A stretch of DNA of 64,000 nucleotides from GCA-2687515 sp002687515 (GCA_030745835.1 JASLNU010000073.1:8415-72414), one strand, 5' to 3'. Shown: positions 8,170 to 16,632, counted from the first letter of the stretch. Notes: generated by a model not told the origin, from the sequence alone. Translations and numbers: made by a program.

Positions 8170-9177
8170 ATGAACAGCAGTCAGAATTCAGCGTCCGAGG
8201 ATGGCGCATTTTCCATTAACGAGCCGGATATCACGCTATCGGTGCGCCAGACGTTCGGTTTCGACAGCGAACTTGAAGTTCCGGCATTCAGCCAGGGCAA
8301 CGAGTATGTCCCGATCATCGACGATGCCTACCGCTTCGACCGGGAAACCACACTCGCCATCCTGGCCGGCTTCGCCTACAACCGCCGGGTCATGATCCAG
8401 GGCTATCACGGCACCGGAAAATCAACGCATATCGAACAAGTGGCCTCGCGCCTCAACTGGCCGTGCATCCGGGTCAACCTGGACAGCCACATCAGCCGTA
8501 TCGACCTTATCGGAAAAGACGCGATCGTAATACGCGACGGTCAACAAGTGACCGAGTTTCGCGAAGGCATGCTGCCCTGGTGCCTGCAAAATCCGACCGC
8601 CCTGGTGTTTGATGAATACGACGCCGGCCGGCCCGACGTCATGTTCGTCATCCAGCGGGTCCTCGAGGTCGAAGGCAAACTGACGCTTCTCGATCAATCC
8701 AAGGTGATCCAGCCGCACCCCTATTTCCGGCTGTTCTCGACCACCAATACGGTCGGGCTCGGCGACACCACCGGTCTTTATCACGGCACCCAGCAGATCA
8801 ACCAGGGCCAGATGGACCGTTGGAACATCGTCACCACATTGAACTATCTGGAACATGACGCCGAGGCCGAAATCGTGCTCGCCAAGGTGCCCAACTACAA
8901 CACCGACGAGGGCCGTGAAACGGTTTCCAAGATGGTCGAGGTCGCCGATCTGACGCGGACCGGATTCGTCAATGGCGACATTTCCACGGTGATGTCACCC
9001 CGGACCGTGATCATCTGGGGCGAAAACACCGAAATCTTCAAGGATCTCGGCTTCGCCTTCCGGCTGACCTTTCTCAACAAGTGCGACGAAGTCGAGCGCC
9101 CGGTCATCGCCGAATACTATCAACGGGTATTCGGCGAGGAACTTCCGGAATCGGCGGCGCACGTGACGCTGTCCTGA
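8170..9177 (+). CDS. cobS: Cobaltochelatase AAA+ subunit CobS
   Basis: ATPase subunit of the aerobic cobaltochelatase CobNST, which inserts Co2+ into hydrogenobyrinate a,c-diamide in B12 synthesis. About 335 residues from the ATG at 8170; an in-frame TTG at 8137 would add 11 residues but has no clear ribosome site. Walker A GYHGTGKST is at 78-86, Walker B-like LVFDEYDAG follows, and the sensor region LFSTTNTVGLGD is clear. It sits between the J-domain gene and cobT. No cobN is in the window. Confidence 0.95.
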   Translation: MNSSQNSASEDGAFSINEPDITLSVRQTFGFDSELEVPAFSQGNEYVPIIDDAYRFDRETTLAILAGFAYNRRVMIQGYHGTGKSTHIEQVASRLNWPCIRVNLDSHISRIDLIGKDAIVIRDGQQVTEFREGMLPWCLQNPTALVFDEYDAGRPDVMFVIQRVLEVEGKLTLLDQSKVIQPHPYFRLFSTTNTVGLGDTTGLYHGTQQINQGQMDRWNIVTTLNYLEHDAEAEIVLAKVPNYNTDEGRETVSKMVEVADLTRTGFVNGDISTVMSPRTVIIWGENTEIFKDLGFAFRLTFLNKCDEVERPVIAEYYQRVFGEELPESAAHVTLS

Positions 9178-9193
9178 GGACGCGGCACTGGCC

Positions 9194-11041
9194 ATGGATC
9201 AGGACCAACAGAACCTGGTCAAGCGCGTCACCGAGGCGGCGCTGAAGGCGGTTTCGGCGCGCGACGACATCGATGTCTCCTTTTCGCCGGGCGCCCACGG
9301 CCTCAGCTACACGGAAGAGGGCGGCCTGGCGCGCCTGCCGACGCCATCGCGCCAATTCGGCAACACCGATTTGCACGTGCTGCGCGGCGAGGCCGACGCG
9401 GTGGCGCTCAAGCTGCGCTACCAGGACCGGCGGCTCTATAACCGGCAACGGCCGCAGGGCGGCACCAGTGGCGCTTTGTTCGAAGCCGCCGAGCAGGCCC
9501 GGGTCGAGGCCCTGGGCAGCCGCGTCCTGGCCGGCGCCGCCAAGAACCTGGTCCAGTACCGGGAAGCCGACTGCCGCGAAAAAGGCTTTCACCTGGTCAC
9601 CGAACGGGATGAGCAGCAGCTCGCCGAAGCGGTCGGCTACCTGTTGCGCGAAAAACTGTCGGGCGCCGAAACGCCGCCGTCGGCGAACGCCCTGATGGAA
9701 ACCTGGCGCGAATGGCTGGACCGAAAGGCCGGCTCCCTGATCAACGATCTGCGTAGCAAGGTCCATGACCAGCGCGCTTTCGGCGAAGCCATGCACCACA
9801 TCCTGGAAGAGCTGGAACTGCCCGCCGACGCCGAGGGCGAAACCGACGGCGACAACGACGACGATCAGAACGACCAGGATTCCGAGGACGATCAGAACCA
9901 GGACGATCAGTCCTCGGAAAGCGATCCCGATGCGGAAGACGCCGAGACGGAAGATTCGGACATGGAATCCCTGGACCCCGATTCGCTCGAGGACATGGAA
10001 GACCAGTTCGACAGCGAGGACGCCGACGAAGACACCGAGGCAACCATGCGCGGCCGCCCGATGCAGCCCGATTTCCCGGACGGCGCCGTCGACGCCTACC
10101 GCGCCTATTCATCCGAATTCGACGAGGTGGTCAAGGCCGAGGAGCTCTGCGAGCCCGAGGAAATGACCCGGCTCCGCGCGCAACTAGACCAGCAGCTTTC
10201 GCACATGCAGGGCGTCGTCGCCAAGCTCGCCAACCGGCTGCAGCGGCGCTTGATGGCGCAGCAGCAGCGCTGGTGGGAATTCGATCTCGAAGAGGGCATC
10301 CTCGATGCCGGGCGCCTGTCCCGGGTGGTCGTCGATCCGCGCCATCCCTTGTCCTACAAGGTCGAAAAGGAAGCCAACTTCCGCGACACTGTGGTCACCC
10401 TGCTGATCGACAATTCAGGTTCGATGCGCGGCCGGCCGATCTCGGTGGCCGCCATGAGCGCCGATATCATCGCCCGCACCCTGGAGCGCTGCGCCGTCAA
10501 GGTCGAGGTGCTGGGCTTCACGACGCGCGCCTGGAAAGGCGGACAGGCGCGCGAAAAATGGGTAACCGAGGGCAAGGCGCCGAATCCCGGCCGGCTCAAC
10601 GATCTCCGCCACATCGTCTATAAATCGGCCGAAGCGCCGTGGCGCCGGTCGCGCAAGAATCTCGGCCTGATGCTGCGCGAGGGATTGCTCAAGGAAAATA
10701 TCGACGGCGAGGCGCTGTTGTGGGCCTATAACCGGCTGATCGGCCGGCCCGAACAGCGCCGCATCCTGATGGTCATTTCCGACGGCGCGCCGGTCGACGA
10801 CGCCACCCTGTCGGTCAATCCCGGCAACTATCTGGAGCGGCATCTGCGCGATGTCATCCATTTCATCGAGCTGCGCACCACCATCGAGGTGACCGCCATC
10901 GGCATCGGCCACGACGTCACCCGCTATTACCGGCGCGCCGTGACCATCAACGATGCCGAGGAGCTGGGCGGCATCATGATGCAGAAACTGACCGAATTGT
11001 TCGAACAGGAGCCGGGCGGCCGGCGCAGCCTGCTGCACTAA
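9194..11041 (+). CDS. cobT: Cobaltochelatase VWA subunit CobT
   Basis: Partner of CobS in the cobaltochelatase chaperone ring. The 615-residue protein has a basic/Ala-rich N-terminal domain, a very acidic Asp/Glu/Gln linker (about 212-290) and a C-terminal von Willebrand A domain with the MIDAS motif DNSGSMRG (Asp406) and VISDGAPVDD. The acidic linker is a family hallmark. It follows cobS by 16 bases. This is the cobalamin CobT, not the nicotinate phosphoribosyltransferase of the same name. Confidence 0.96.
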   Translation: MDQDQQNLVKRVTEAALKAVSARDDIDVSFSPGAHGLSYTEEGGLARLPTPSRQFGNTDLHVLRGEADAVALKLRYQDRRLYNRQRPQGGTSGALFEAAEQARVEALGSRVLAGAAKNLVQYREADCREKGFHLVTERDEQQLAEAVGYLLREKLSGAETPPSANALMETWREWLDRKAGSLINDLRSKVHDQRAFGEAMHHILEELELPADAEGETDGDNDDDQNDQDSEDDQNQDDQSSESDPDAEDAETEDSDMESLDPDSLEDMEDQFDSEDADEDTEATMRGRPMQPDFPDGAVDAYRAYSSEFDEVVKAEELCEPEEMTRLRAQLDQQLSHMQGVVAKLANRLQRRLMAQQQRWWEFDLEEGILDAGRLSRVVVDPRHPLSYKVEKEANFRDTVVTLLIDNSGSMRGRPISVAAMSADIIARTLERCAVKVEVLGFTTRAWKGGQAREKWVTEGKAPNPGRLNDLRHIVYKSAEAPWRRSRKNLGLMLREGLLKENIDGEALLWAYNRLIGRPEQRRILMVISDGAPVDDATLSVNPGNYLERHLRDVIHFIELRTTIEVTAIGIGHDVTRYYRRAVTINDAEELGGIMMQKLTELFEQEPGGRRSLLH

Positions 11042-11060
11042 GCCGCTTCTTATGCGGCTT
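11040..11060. terminator. Small hairpin between convergent cobT and rpmB
   Basis: AAGCCGC, seven-base loop, GCGGCTT spans the cobT stop and the rpmB stop. No T-run follows on either strand, so it may only mark the convergent junction; the terminator call is weak. Confidence 0.3.
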
Positions 11061-11352
11061 CGGGCGTGCCCTTCTTGTCCGCCGCGCGCTTGATGCGGCG
11101 CTTGAGCTTGACGCCCGCGGAGGCCAGCTTGGCGTCGGGCGTCGACAGCAGGTAGGCGTCGAGGCCGCCGTTATGTTCGATCGAGCGCAGCGCGTGCGCC
11201 GACAGTTTGAGGCGCACCGGACCCAGCGTGTCGCTGAACAGGGTCATCTTCTGCACGTTGGGCAGAAAGCGCCGCCGCGTCTTGTTGTGCGCGTGGCTGA
11301 CATTGTTGCCGGTCTGGACGCCTATGCCGGTGATATCGCAGCGCCTGGCCAT
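11050..11352 (-). CDS. rpmB: 50S ribosomal protein L28
   Basis: A 100-residue L28 of the alphaproteobacterial type, starting MARRCDITG, with VSHAHNKTRRRFLPN and the C-terminal RSIEHNGGLDAYLLST followed by a basic tail. Structural protein of the large ribosomal subunit. It is convergent with cobT; only eight bases separate the two stops. Confidence 0.97.
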   Translation of the reverse strand: MARRCDITGIGVQTGNNVSHAHNKTRRRFLPNVQKMTLFSDTLGPVRLKLSAHALRSIEHNGGLDAYLLSTPDAKLASAGVKLKRRIKRAADKKGTPEAA

Positions 11353-11446
11353 AATCCGAATTCCTTAATTTAAACCAGCGAGCCCCGCCCTGCGCGGCCC
11401 GCCTCATTATTCAAGCGCGGTGTTGTACGCACCCGTCCGGCTTTCG

Positions 11447-11839
11447 TCAAGACCGCTTCGGCGCGTTGGCGGCGATCCAGCTTGCCAGTTCCTCCTCGCC
11501 GATCTCGCCGGCGGCAACCGACAGGATTTGGGCAACCTCTTCCGCCTGCCCGGCTTCGAAGTCGAAACCGTTCAAATACATAAAGGCGCGTATGGCCAGC
11601 AGCCCGGTTCGCTTGTTGCCGTCGACGAACGGATGGTTGCGGATGATGCCGTAGGCCAGGGACGCCGCCAAGCCCGGCAACGGCGTATCGGGCGCATAGC
11701 CGTGTAAATTGCGCGGTCGCGCCAGTGCGCTGTCCAGCAACCCCAAATCGCGCACCCCCTCGCCGCCGCCGAACAAGGCCAACTGTTCTTCGTGAAGGGC
11801 AAGGACGATTTCAACCGAGAGCCATCTCGGTTCCGCCAT
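11447..11839 (-). CDS. doc: Doc-type Fic-domain toxin
   Basis: A 130-residue death-on-curing protein. Doc toxins phosphorylate EF-Tu and stop translation. The Fic motif HPFVDGNKR (residues 69-77) carries the Doc-type Asp in place of the Glu/Asp of AMPylating Fic proteins. The gene follows its AbrB-type antitoxin with no spacing (antitoxin stop at 11840-11842, toxin start at 11837-11839), so the two are translationally coupled. Confidence 0.9.
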   Translation of the reverse strand: MAEPRWLSVEIVLALHEEQLALFGGGEGVRDLGLLDSALARPRNLHGYAPDTPLPGLAASLAYGIIRNHPFVDGNKRTGLLAIRAFMYLNGFDFEAGQAEEVAQILSVAAGEIGEEELASWIAANAPKRS

Positions 11840-12067
11840 CTACTTCGCCAGTTCCTTGAAGGCATCACGGTGCCGGCGCATGTAGTCGCGCGCATCGCGG
11901 ATCGCGTCCTCGAAATCGGGATCGAAGGTTTCCAGCCGAAAACCGCCGGGCGTTCGCACCAGAAACAGCTCGTCGCCCTCGCCGAGACCGGCGGCATCCA
12001 ATTCCGATTTGGGTAGAAGGACGCCCAGGGAATTGCCGATTTTCCGCAATGTCACCGTGTCCGGCAT
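11840..12067 (-). CDS. AbrB/MazE-type antitoxin of the Doc toxin
   Basis: A 75-residue protein with a SpoVT/AbrB swapped-hairpin DNA-binding domain (VTLRKIGNSLGVLLPKS, residues 5-21) and a C-terminal acidic/basic tail likely to bind Doc. It precedes doc directly. It is expected to neutralise Doc and repress its own promoter; two identical palindromes upstream (12097-12106 and 12118-12127) are the likely operators. Confidence 0.88.
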   Translation of the reverse strand: MPDTVTLRKIGNSLGVLLPKSELDAAGLGEGDELFLVRTPGGFRLETFDPDFEDAIRDARDYMRRHRDAFKELAK

Positions 12068-12096
12068 CTCGCTATCACTCCGTTCAACTCAAAACA

Positions 12097-12127
12097 TGTT
12101 ATAACAATCGTATTAACTGTTATAACA
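12097..12127. promoter_or_regulatory. Paired operator of the AbrB-Doc operon
   Basis: Two perfect copies of the palindrome TGTTATAACA start 21 bases apart (12097 and 12118), two helical turns, so both face the same side of the DNA. The second overlaps a candidate -10 (TAACAG, 12117-12122, minus strand) set 17 bases from a -35 TTGACG (12140-12145). Confidence 0.8.
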
Positions 12128-12179
12128 TATGTAATACGCCGTCAAGACCCGCTATATCCAGGGCCTACCCCATCGCCGC

Positions 12180-13394
12180 CTAATTCATTGCTGTTTTTAG
12201 CCCCTCGTCCAGCTTGTCCAAAAACTGCTGCGTCGTCAGCCAGTTCTGGTCGGGGCCGATGAGGATCGCCAGGTCCTTGGTCATGAAACCTTTTTCGACG
12301 GTATCGACGCAGACTTTTTCGAGCGCCTCGGCGAAGGCGATCACCTCGGGGGTTGCATCGAAGGTGCCCCGGTAATAGAGCCCCCGGGTCCAGGCGAAGA
12401 TCGAGGCGATCGGGTTGGTCGAGGTTTCCTTGCCCTCCTGGTGCTGGCGGTAATGGCGGGTGACGGTGCCGTGCGCCGCCTCGGCCTCGATGGTCTGCCC
12501 GTCCGGGGTCATCAGCACCGAGGTCATCAGACCCAATGAGCCGAAGCCCTGGGCCAGGGTATCGGACTGCACATCGCCGTCATAGTTCTTGCAGGCCCAG
12601 ACGAAACCGCCTTCCCATTTCAGGGCGCAGGCCACCATGTCGTCGATCAGCCGGTGCTCGTAGGTCAGCCCGGCGGCCTCAAACTTGTCCTTGAAATCGC
12701 GCTCATAGACCTCCTGGAAGATATCCTTGAAGCGCCCGTCATAGGCCTTGAGGATGGTGTTCTTGGTCGACATATAGAGCGGCCAGCCGAGGTCCAGGGC
12801 ATAGTTCAGGCAGGCATGGGCGAAGCCCTCGATGCTGGCGTCCAGGTTGAACATCGACATGGCGACGCCGCCGCCGGGAAAATCGAAGACCTCGCGCTCG
12901 ATCACATCGCCGCCGCCGTCGGGCTCGAATTTGAGGGTCAGCTTGCCACGGCCGGGGACCACGAAATCGGTGGCCCGGTACTGATCGCCATAGGCGTGGC
13001 GGCCGATGACGATCGGCTTGGTCCAGCCCGGCACCAGGCGCGGCACGTTCTTACAGAGGATCGGCTGCCGGAAGATGGTGCCGCCGATGATGTTGCGTAG
13101 CGTGCCGTTCGGCGAGCGGTACATTTCGGCGAGCCCGAATTCCTCGACCCGCGCCTCGTCCGGGGTGATGGTGGCGCATTTGACCCCGACCCGGTGCTGC
13201 TTGATCGCTTCCGCCGCGTCGATAGTGATCTGGTCGCGGGTCGCATCGCGCTTTTCGATGCCGAGATCGTAATAGACGAGATCGATATCGAGATAGGGCA
13301 GGATCAATTTGTCCTTGATGAACTGCCAGATGATGCGGGTCATTTCATCGCCGTCCAACTCGACGACCGGGTTCCGGACTTTAATCTTGCTCAT
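12180..13394 (-). CDS. icd: NADP-dependent isocitrate dehydrogenase
   Basis: Oxidative decarboxylation of isocitrate to 2-oxoglutarate in the TCA cycle, with NADPH formation. The 404-residue protein belongs to the eukaryote-like homodimeric group typical of alphaproteobacteria: start MSKIKVRNPVVELDGDEMTR, substrate loop RSPNGTLRN, metal-binding YDGDVQSD, and the cofactor region EAAHGTVTRHYR. Length is normal. It is monocistronic by spacing. Confidence 0.97.
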   Translation of the reverse strand: MSKIKVRNPVVELDGDEMTRIIWQFIKDKLILPYLDIDLVYYDLGIEKRDATRDQITIDAAEAIKQHRVGVKCATITPDEARVEEFGLAEMYRSPNGTLRNIIGGTIFRQPILCKNVPRLVPGWTKPIVIGRHAYGDQYRATDFVVPGRGKLTLKFEPDGGGDVIEREVFDFPGGGVAMSMFNLDASIEGFAHACLNYALDLGWPLYMSTKNTILKAYDGRFKDIFQEVYERDFKDKFEAAGLTYEHRLIDDMVACALKWEGGFVWACKNYDGDVQSDTLAQGFGSLGLMTSVLMTPDGQTIEAEAAHGTVTRHYRQHQEGKETSTNPIASIFAWTRGLYYRGTFDATPEVIAFAEALEKVCVDTVEKGFMTKDLAILIGPDQNWLTTQQFLDKLDEGLKTAMN

Positions 13395-13661
13395 CTAGGG
13401 GGACTCCATTTTGGCGCGGGACGGCGAATTTCGGGAATGTACGGGGGGGTAAAGAAATTTTCAAGACCGTGCTCAAGCCCGGCTGGGGATGGCCAAACGG
13501 CGCAGGGCGCGCGGGGATGGCCACGGGTTGGCCGCGCGCCCGTGAGGCACACTCGGGCATATGTTAGGGCGCGGCAAATTCTGACTGGCCACCGATAAAG
13601 ACTGGCCACCGATAAACAGTTGCCAAGTAGGGCGCGAGCCAGCCCCCCTGAAATTTCCCCA
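13395..13661. other. Intergenic region with a GC-rich palindromic element
   Basis: No gene is seen. The stretch 13477-13560 is a member of the dispersed palindromic family described under 34732-34786; the rest (a G-run near 13443, and a duplicated gactggccaccgataaa around 13580-13615) is unexplained. Confidence 0.6.
13477..13560 (-). repeat. Covarying GC-rich palindrome (REP-like), copy 1
   Basis: Read on the minus strand it contains CACGGGCGCGCGGCC, a short loop, then GGCCATCCCCGCGCGCCC and TGCGCC. A second nested arm, GGCCATCCCCAGCCGGGCT, follows. Arms pair perfectly although their bases differ from other copies. Confidence 0.75.
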
Positions 13662-14021
13662 TCAGATTCCCCAGGCCAGCCCGGTCAGCCAGGTCGCCCC
13701 GAAGATCAGGGCGAAGGGCAGCCAGGTGCCGAGCACGCTTCGGAACATATCGAAGCTTCTCTCGATCATCAGCGCCACCACCAACAGATCGAGAAAGACG
13801 ACGACGCCGGTAAAGATGGCCGCCGTGGCCAGCGGCCCGGTGTAGCCGAACCAGGGGAAATAGACCGAGGCAATGGCGGCGAAGATGAACGGCGCGGCGA
13901 TGGCGTGGACGATCAGCGTCGCCCGCATCGAGAAGCGCTTGCGCCCGATACCGACGGTGGCGCCGCACAGCCCCCAGCCGATGACGGCATGGATGATGAT
14001 GACAATCGCCTGCAACGGCAT
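13662..14021 (-). CDS. Small four-helix membrane protein
   Basis: A 119-residue protein that is almost entirely hydrophobic, with four predicted membrane helices (about residues 3-22, 33-54, 62-84, 94-116). Family not recognised. The start MPLQAIVIII is preceded by GGAGAACC. It stands alone between icd and a REP-rich gap. Function unknown. Confidence 0.7.
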   Translation of the reverse strand: MPLQAIVIIIHAVIGWGLCGATVGIGRKRFSMRATLIVHAIAAPFIFAAIASVYFPWFGYTGPLATAAIFTGVVVFLDLLVVALMIERSFDMFRSVLGTWLPFALIFGATWLTGLAWGI

Positions 14022-14331
14022 TCAGGTTCTCCGGTAGGGTTAGCGACGATAGCCGGGATACTTGGGAACGGGCAAGAAGGAACTCAAGCCCGGCTGTGGA
14101 TGGCCCACCGGCGCAGTCCGCCTGGGGATGGCATGGTTGGCCAGGCGGGCGTCTGTCCATGCACCTTTCTCGATTTGGACTGGAGAAAATGGAGCAAAAC
14201 ACCTGCGCGCGGGAGCCGACCGGGCCCTATCACCCAAACAGGTGCCTAGATCGACGCCCGCGTGGCCGAGCCAGGAGCGCCAAATTAACGACGCGGGCGG
14301 GCCGACCATGCCAGCCCCCGCCCGCTGAGTT
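14022..14331. repeat. Intergenic block of REP-like palindromes
   Basis: No gene is seen. Copies lie at 14088-14160 (arm CCGCCTGG pairing with CCAGGCGG) and 14302-14330 (GCGGGCGGGCC with a matching CCCGCCCGC), plus a half element around 14255-14280. The 14302 copy recurs in reverse orientation at 17101-17134. Confidence 0.7.
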
Positions 14332-14619
14332 TTACTCAGCCCCTATTCGCTCCACCTTAATCGTCCGCTCCAAATCCCGGCTTGCCGCCAGATCAAACGC
14401 CAGTTGCATGCCCAACCACGTCTCGGGCGTCGAGCCGAAGGCTTTCGACAATCGGTAGGCCATTTCGATGGAGACGGCGGCACGCTCATTCACCAGGGCG
14501 GAGAGCGCCTGGCGGCCGACGCCGAGGTGCTTGGCGCCTTCGGTGACGCTGAGGCCGAGGGGCTTTAAGCAATCCTCGCGCACGATGGCGCCGGGATGCA
14601 CGGGGGTTTTCATAGCCAT
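14332..14619 (-). CDS. higA: HigA-family antitoxin
   Basis: A 95-residue helix-turn-helix antitoxin: HPGAIVREDCLKPLGLSVTEGAKHLGVGRQALSALVNE-type XRE domain, split here as HPGAIVRED, LGLSVTEGAKHLGVGR, ALSALVNE. It follows higB, the inverted toxin-first order typical of higBA. It should bind HigB and repress the common promoter at 14915-14943. Confidence 0.93.
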   Translation of the reverse strand: MAMKTPVHPGAIVREDCLKPLGLSVTEGAKHLGVGRQALSALVNERAAVSIEMAYRLSKAFGSTPETWLGMQLAFDLAASRDLERTIKVERIGAE

Positions 14620-14630
14620 GGTGGGGCTCC

Positions 14631-14909
14631 TTAATGATAATCCAAATAATCCACATCGACGGCGTGACCGTCCTCGAACCTAAATGTCACTCGCCAATTT
14701 CCCGAAACCGAAACCGCGTAATGGCCGCGAAGGGCGCCGCGTAGCGGGTGCAGTTGAAATCCGGGCAAATTCATGCCGTCCGGCCCGCTGCTGCGGTCCA
14801 GCACGGTCAATATCCGATCCAACTTGGCGATATGGGCCGGCGCAACCTTCGCCGCGCGGCCACCATCGTAAAGGGTCTTCAAGCCGCGGTGCCGGAATGA
14901 TCTAATCAC
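14631..14909 (-). CDS. higB: HigB-family RelE-like toxin
   Basis: A 92-residue ribosome-dependent mRNA interferase of the HigB/RelE fold: start (M)IRSFRHRGLKTLYD, the core PGFQLHPLRGALRGHYAVSV and NWRVTFRFEDGHAVDVDYLDYH, matching the family end to end. The start is GTG at 14907-14909. A -10 box ends six bases upstream, so the transcript probably begins at or within one base of the start codon (leaderless). Downstream higA is 11 bases away. Confidence 0.93.
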   Translation of the reverse strand: MIRSFRHRGLKTLYDGGRAAKVAPAHIAKLDRILTVLDRSSGPDGMNLPGFQLHPLRGALRGHYAVSVSGNWRVTFRFEDGHAVDVDYLDYH

Positions 14910-14914
14910 GCCAT

Positions 14915-14943
14915 AATGTATACTGTCGCGTGACAGGCGTCAA
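14915..14943 (-). promoter_or_regulatory. higBA promoter with operator in the spacer
   Basis: On the minus strand: -35 TTGACG (14938-14943), 17-base spacer, -10 TACATT (14915-14920). The spacer holds the inverted repeat CTGTC-ACGC-GACAG (14923-14936), an ideal site for HigA repression. Confidence 0.8.
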
Positions 14944-14945
14944 TA

Positions 14946-15257
14946 TTAGATGGTGTTGCTGGGTGAATAGGACGAGCGAATCATAAAGGCGGGCGGGAGC
15001 CAACCGGGCCTATTACACAAACAGGTGCCAAGATCGACGCCCGCGTGGCCGAGCCCGCTCCGCCGAAGCGGCTGCGCAGGCTGGACCCGGCCATCCCCAC
15101 GCGGGCTGCGCCCTTGACCTTGATTCGCATCAATGATTTTAAATCGCATCTGGGGTAGCGATCCGGGGTAAAGCGGCGAACCGGGCATGGCCGTAAACAA
15201 GGCCCCGCAAGCCCGGGCGCCGAACGGACTGAACCAGTTGGATGGGAACAAGAGACA
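14946..15257. other. Intergenic region upstream of ppk2 with a REP-like palindrome
   Basis: No gene is seen. A REP-like element is at 15039-15112 (GCCCGCGTGGCC pairing with GGCCATCCCCACGCGGGC). The 14980-15035 stretch repeats the 14208-14245 region (gcgggagccaaccgggcctatnacncaaacaggtgcc-like, a few changes). Confidence 0.65.
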
Positions 15258-16394
15258 ATGGTCGATATGGCACCGAAGGACCGGATCAAGGAGGCCAAGG
15301 ACGCGGCCAAGGACGATGCCGGCGACGCCGCCTCGAAACCGGCAGCGAAGAAAAAGCCCCTCGCCGCCAAGGCGAAAACGGGTAATGCCGCCAAGGCGGA
15401 CACCGGCAGTGCCGCCAAGGCGGGCTCCGGCAACGGCACCAAGCGGCCGCGCGCCAAGGCGGCGGCCGCGGCGGCGCGGCGTCATCCGGCGGGGCATCCT
15501 GGCGGCGTCCGCAAAAGCCGCGCCTTGATGCAGCATGAGCGTGCCGAGGTCCGGGGCCGGCGGGCGCCGCTGCCCGATAACTACCCCTATAAACGGCGCA
15601 TGCGCCGCGCCCAATACGAGGTTCGCAAGCAGGAACTGCAGATCGAACTGTTGAAGGTGCAGAACTGGGTCAAGGATACCGGCCAGCGCATCCTCTGCGT
15701 CTTCGAGGGCCGCGACGCGGCCGGCAAGGGCGGCACCATCAAACGCTTTACCGAACATCTCAATCCGCGCGGCAGCCGCGTCGTGGCGCTGGAGAAACCG
15801 ACCGACGAGGAACGCGGGCAGTGGTATTTCCAGCGCTATGTCGAAAACCTGCCGACGCGAGGCGAAATCGTATTTTTCGACCGCTCCTGGTACAATCGGG
15901 CCGGCGTCGAGAAGGTCATGGGTTTCTGTGCGCCGGCCGAATATATGGAATTCATGCGCCAGGTGCCGGAATTCGAGCGGATGCTGGTGCGCAGCGGCAT
16001 TACCCTCTTTAAGTACTGGTTTTCGGTCAGCCGCGAGGAGCAGCTGCGCCGTTTCAACGCGCGCCAGATCGATCCCTTGAAGCACTGGAAGCTGAGCCCG
16101 GTCGATGTCGATTCGCTCGATCTCTGGGACGAATATTCCGATGCCAAGGAAGCCATGTTCTTCTATACCCATACCGCCGACGCGACCTGGACGGTGGTGC
16201 GCTCCGACGACAAGAAGCGGGCGCGCATCAACTGCATGCGGCATTTCCTGTCGTCGCTGCAATATCCCGGCCATGACGAGGACATCAACATCGCCCCCGA
16301 CGCGAAGATCGTCGGCCCGGCCGATACCTTTTACGAATCCCTGAACGACTTCGACCCCGATAAGCAAATCCGCATCCGGCCCGGCCGCGATTGA
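15258..16394 (+). CDS. ppk2: Polyphosphate kinase 2
   Basis: PPK2 enzymes move phosphate between polyphosphate and nucleotides. The 378-residue protein has the family P-loop FEGRDAAGKGGTIKR (about residues 150-164), the lid region and the Walker B-like FFDRSWYNRAGVE, and ends with FNDF..RIRPGRD-type sequence. The first ~95 residues are a Lys/Ala-rich low-complexity tail (AAKAKTGNAAKAD), resembling histone H1 or AlgP tails, absent from typical PPK2; it may bind polyphosphate or DNA. The start could be at MAPKD (15270). Which nucleotide (ADP or GDP) is preferred cannot be told. Confidence 0.93.
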   Translation: MVDMAPKDRIKEAKDAAKDDAGDAASKPAAKKKPLAAKAKTGNAAKADTGSAAKAGSGNGTKRPRAKAAAAAARRHPAGHPGGVRKSRALMQHERAEVRGRRAPLPDNYPYKRRMRRAQYEVRKQELQIELLKVQNWVKDTGQRILCVFEGRDAAGKGGTIKRFTEHLNPRGSRVVALEKPTDEERGQWYFQRYVENLPTRGEIVFFDRSWYNRAGVEKVMGFCAPAEYMEFMRQVPEFERMLVRSGITLFKYWFSVSREEQLRRFNARQIDPLKHWKLSPVDVDSLDLWDEYSDAKEAMFFYTHTADATWTVVRSDDKKRARINCMRHFLSSLQYPGHDEDINIAPDAKIVGPADTFYESLNDFDPDKQIRIRPGRD

Positions 16395-16415
16395 CGGCAA
16401 GCGGCGGTAATATTC

Positions 16416-16439
16416 TCCCTCCCCTTTGAGGGGGGAGGG
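16416..16439 (+). terminator. Hairpin after ppk2
   Basis: ccctcccc, short loop, ggggaggg (16417-16424 with 16432-16439) lies 20 bases after the ppk2 stop. It is followed by ttgggg rather than a T-run, so termination strength is doubtful; the motif may also be a repeat. Confidence 0.35.
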
Positions 16440-16457
16440 TTGGGGTAGCCGGAGCCA

Positions 16458-16545
16458 GCTAATTCGGTGACAGTTTACTTTTAGGCAGCAGCTGATTTTT
16501 GGCCACTAAATGCGTCACCTAAAAGTAAACTGTCACCGAATTAGC
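16458..16545. repeat. 28-bp perfect inverted repeat containing GGTGACAGTTTACTTTT
   Basis: The arms 16458-16485 and 16518-16545 are perfect complements, separated by 32 bases. The core GGTGACAGTTTACTTTT recurs as a 19-bp hairpin at 26311-26356. Such long perfect arms in an intergenic gap suggest a non-autonomous mobile or REP-type element. Confidence 0.85.
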
Positions 16546-16591
16546 GGTGCGCGGGCGGGCCGACATTGGGGATCGGGGTGTTCCCAAAGAC

Positions 16592-16632
16592 GCCCGCGTG
16601 GCCGACCCGGCCATCCCCACGCGGGCTGCGCC
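16592..16632 (+). repeat. Covarying GC-rich palindrome (REP-like)
   Basis: GCCCGCGTGGCC, loop GACCC, GGCCATCCCCACGCGGGC, then TGCGCC. Same arm sequence as 15039-15112; arms differ from the 34732 and 13477 copies but pair fully. Confidence 0.75.

Noticed and set aside
14946..16400. A 484-codon minus-strand open frame
   Set aside because: Antisense to ppk2 and running through REP repeats; the composition is that of a shadow frame.
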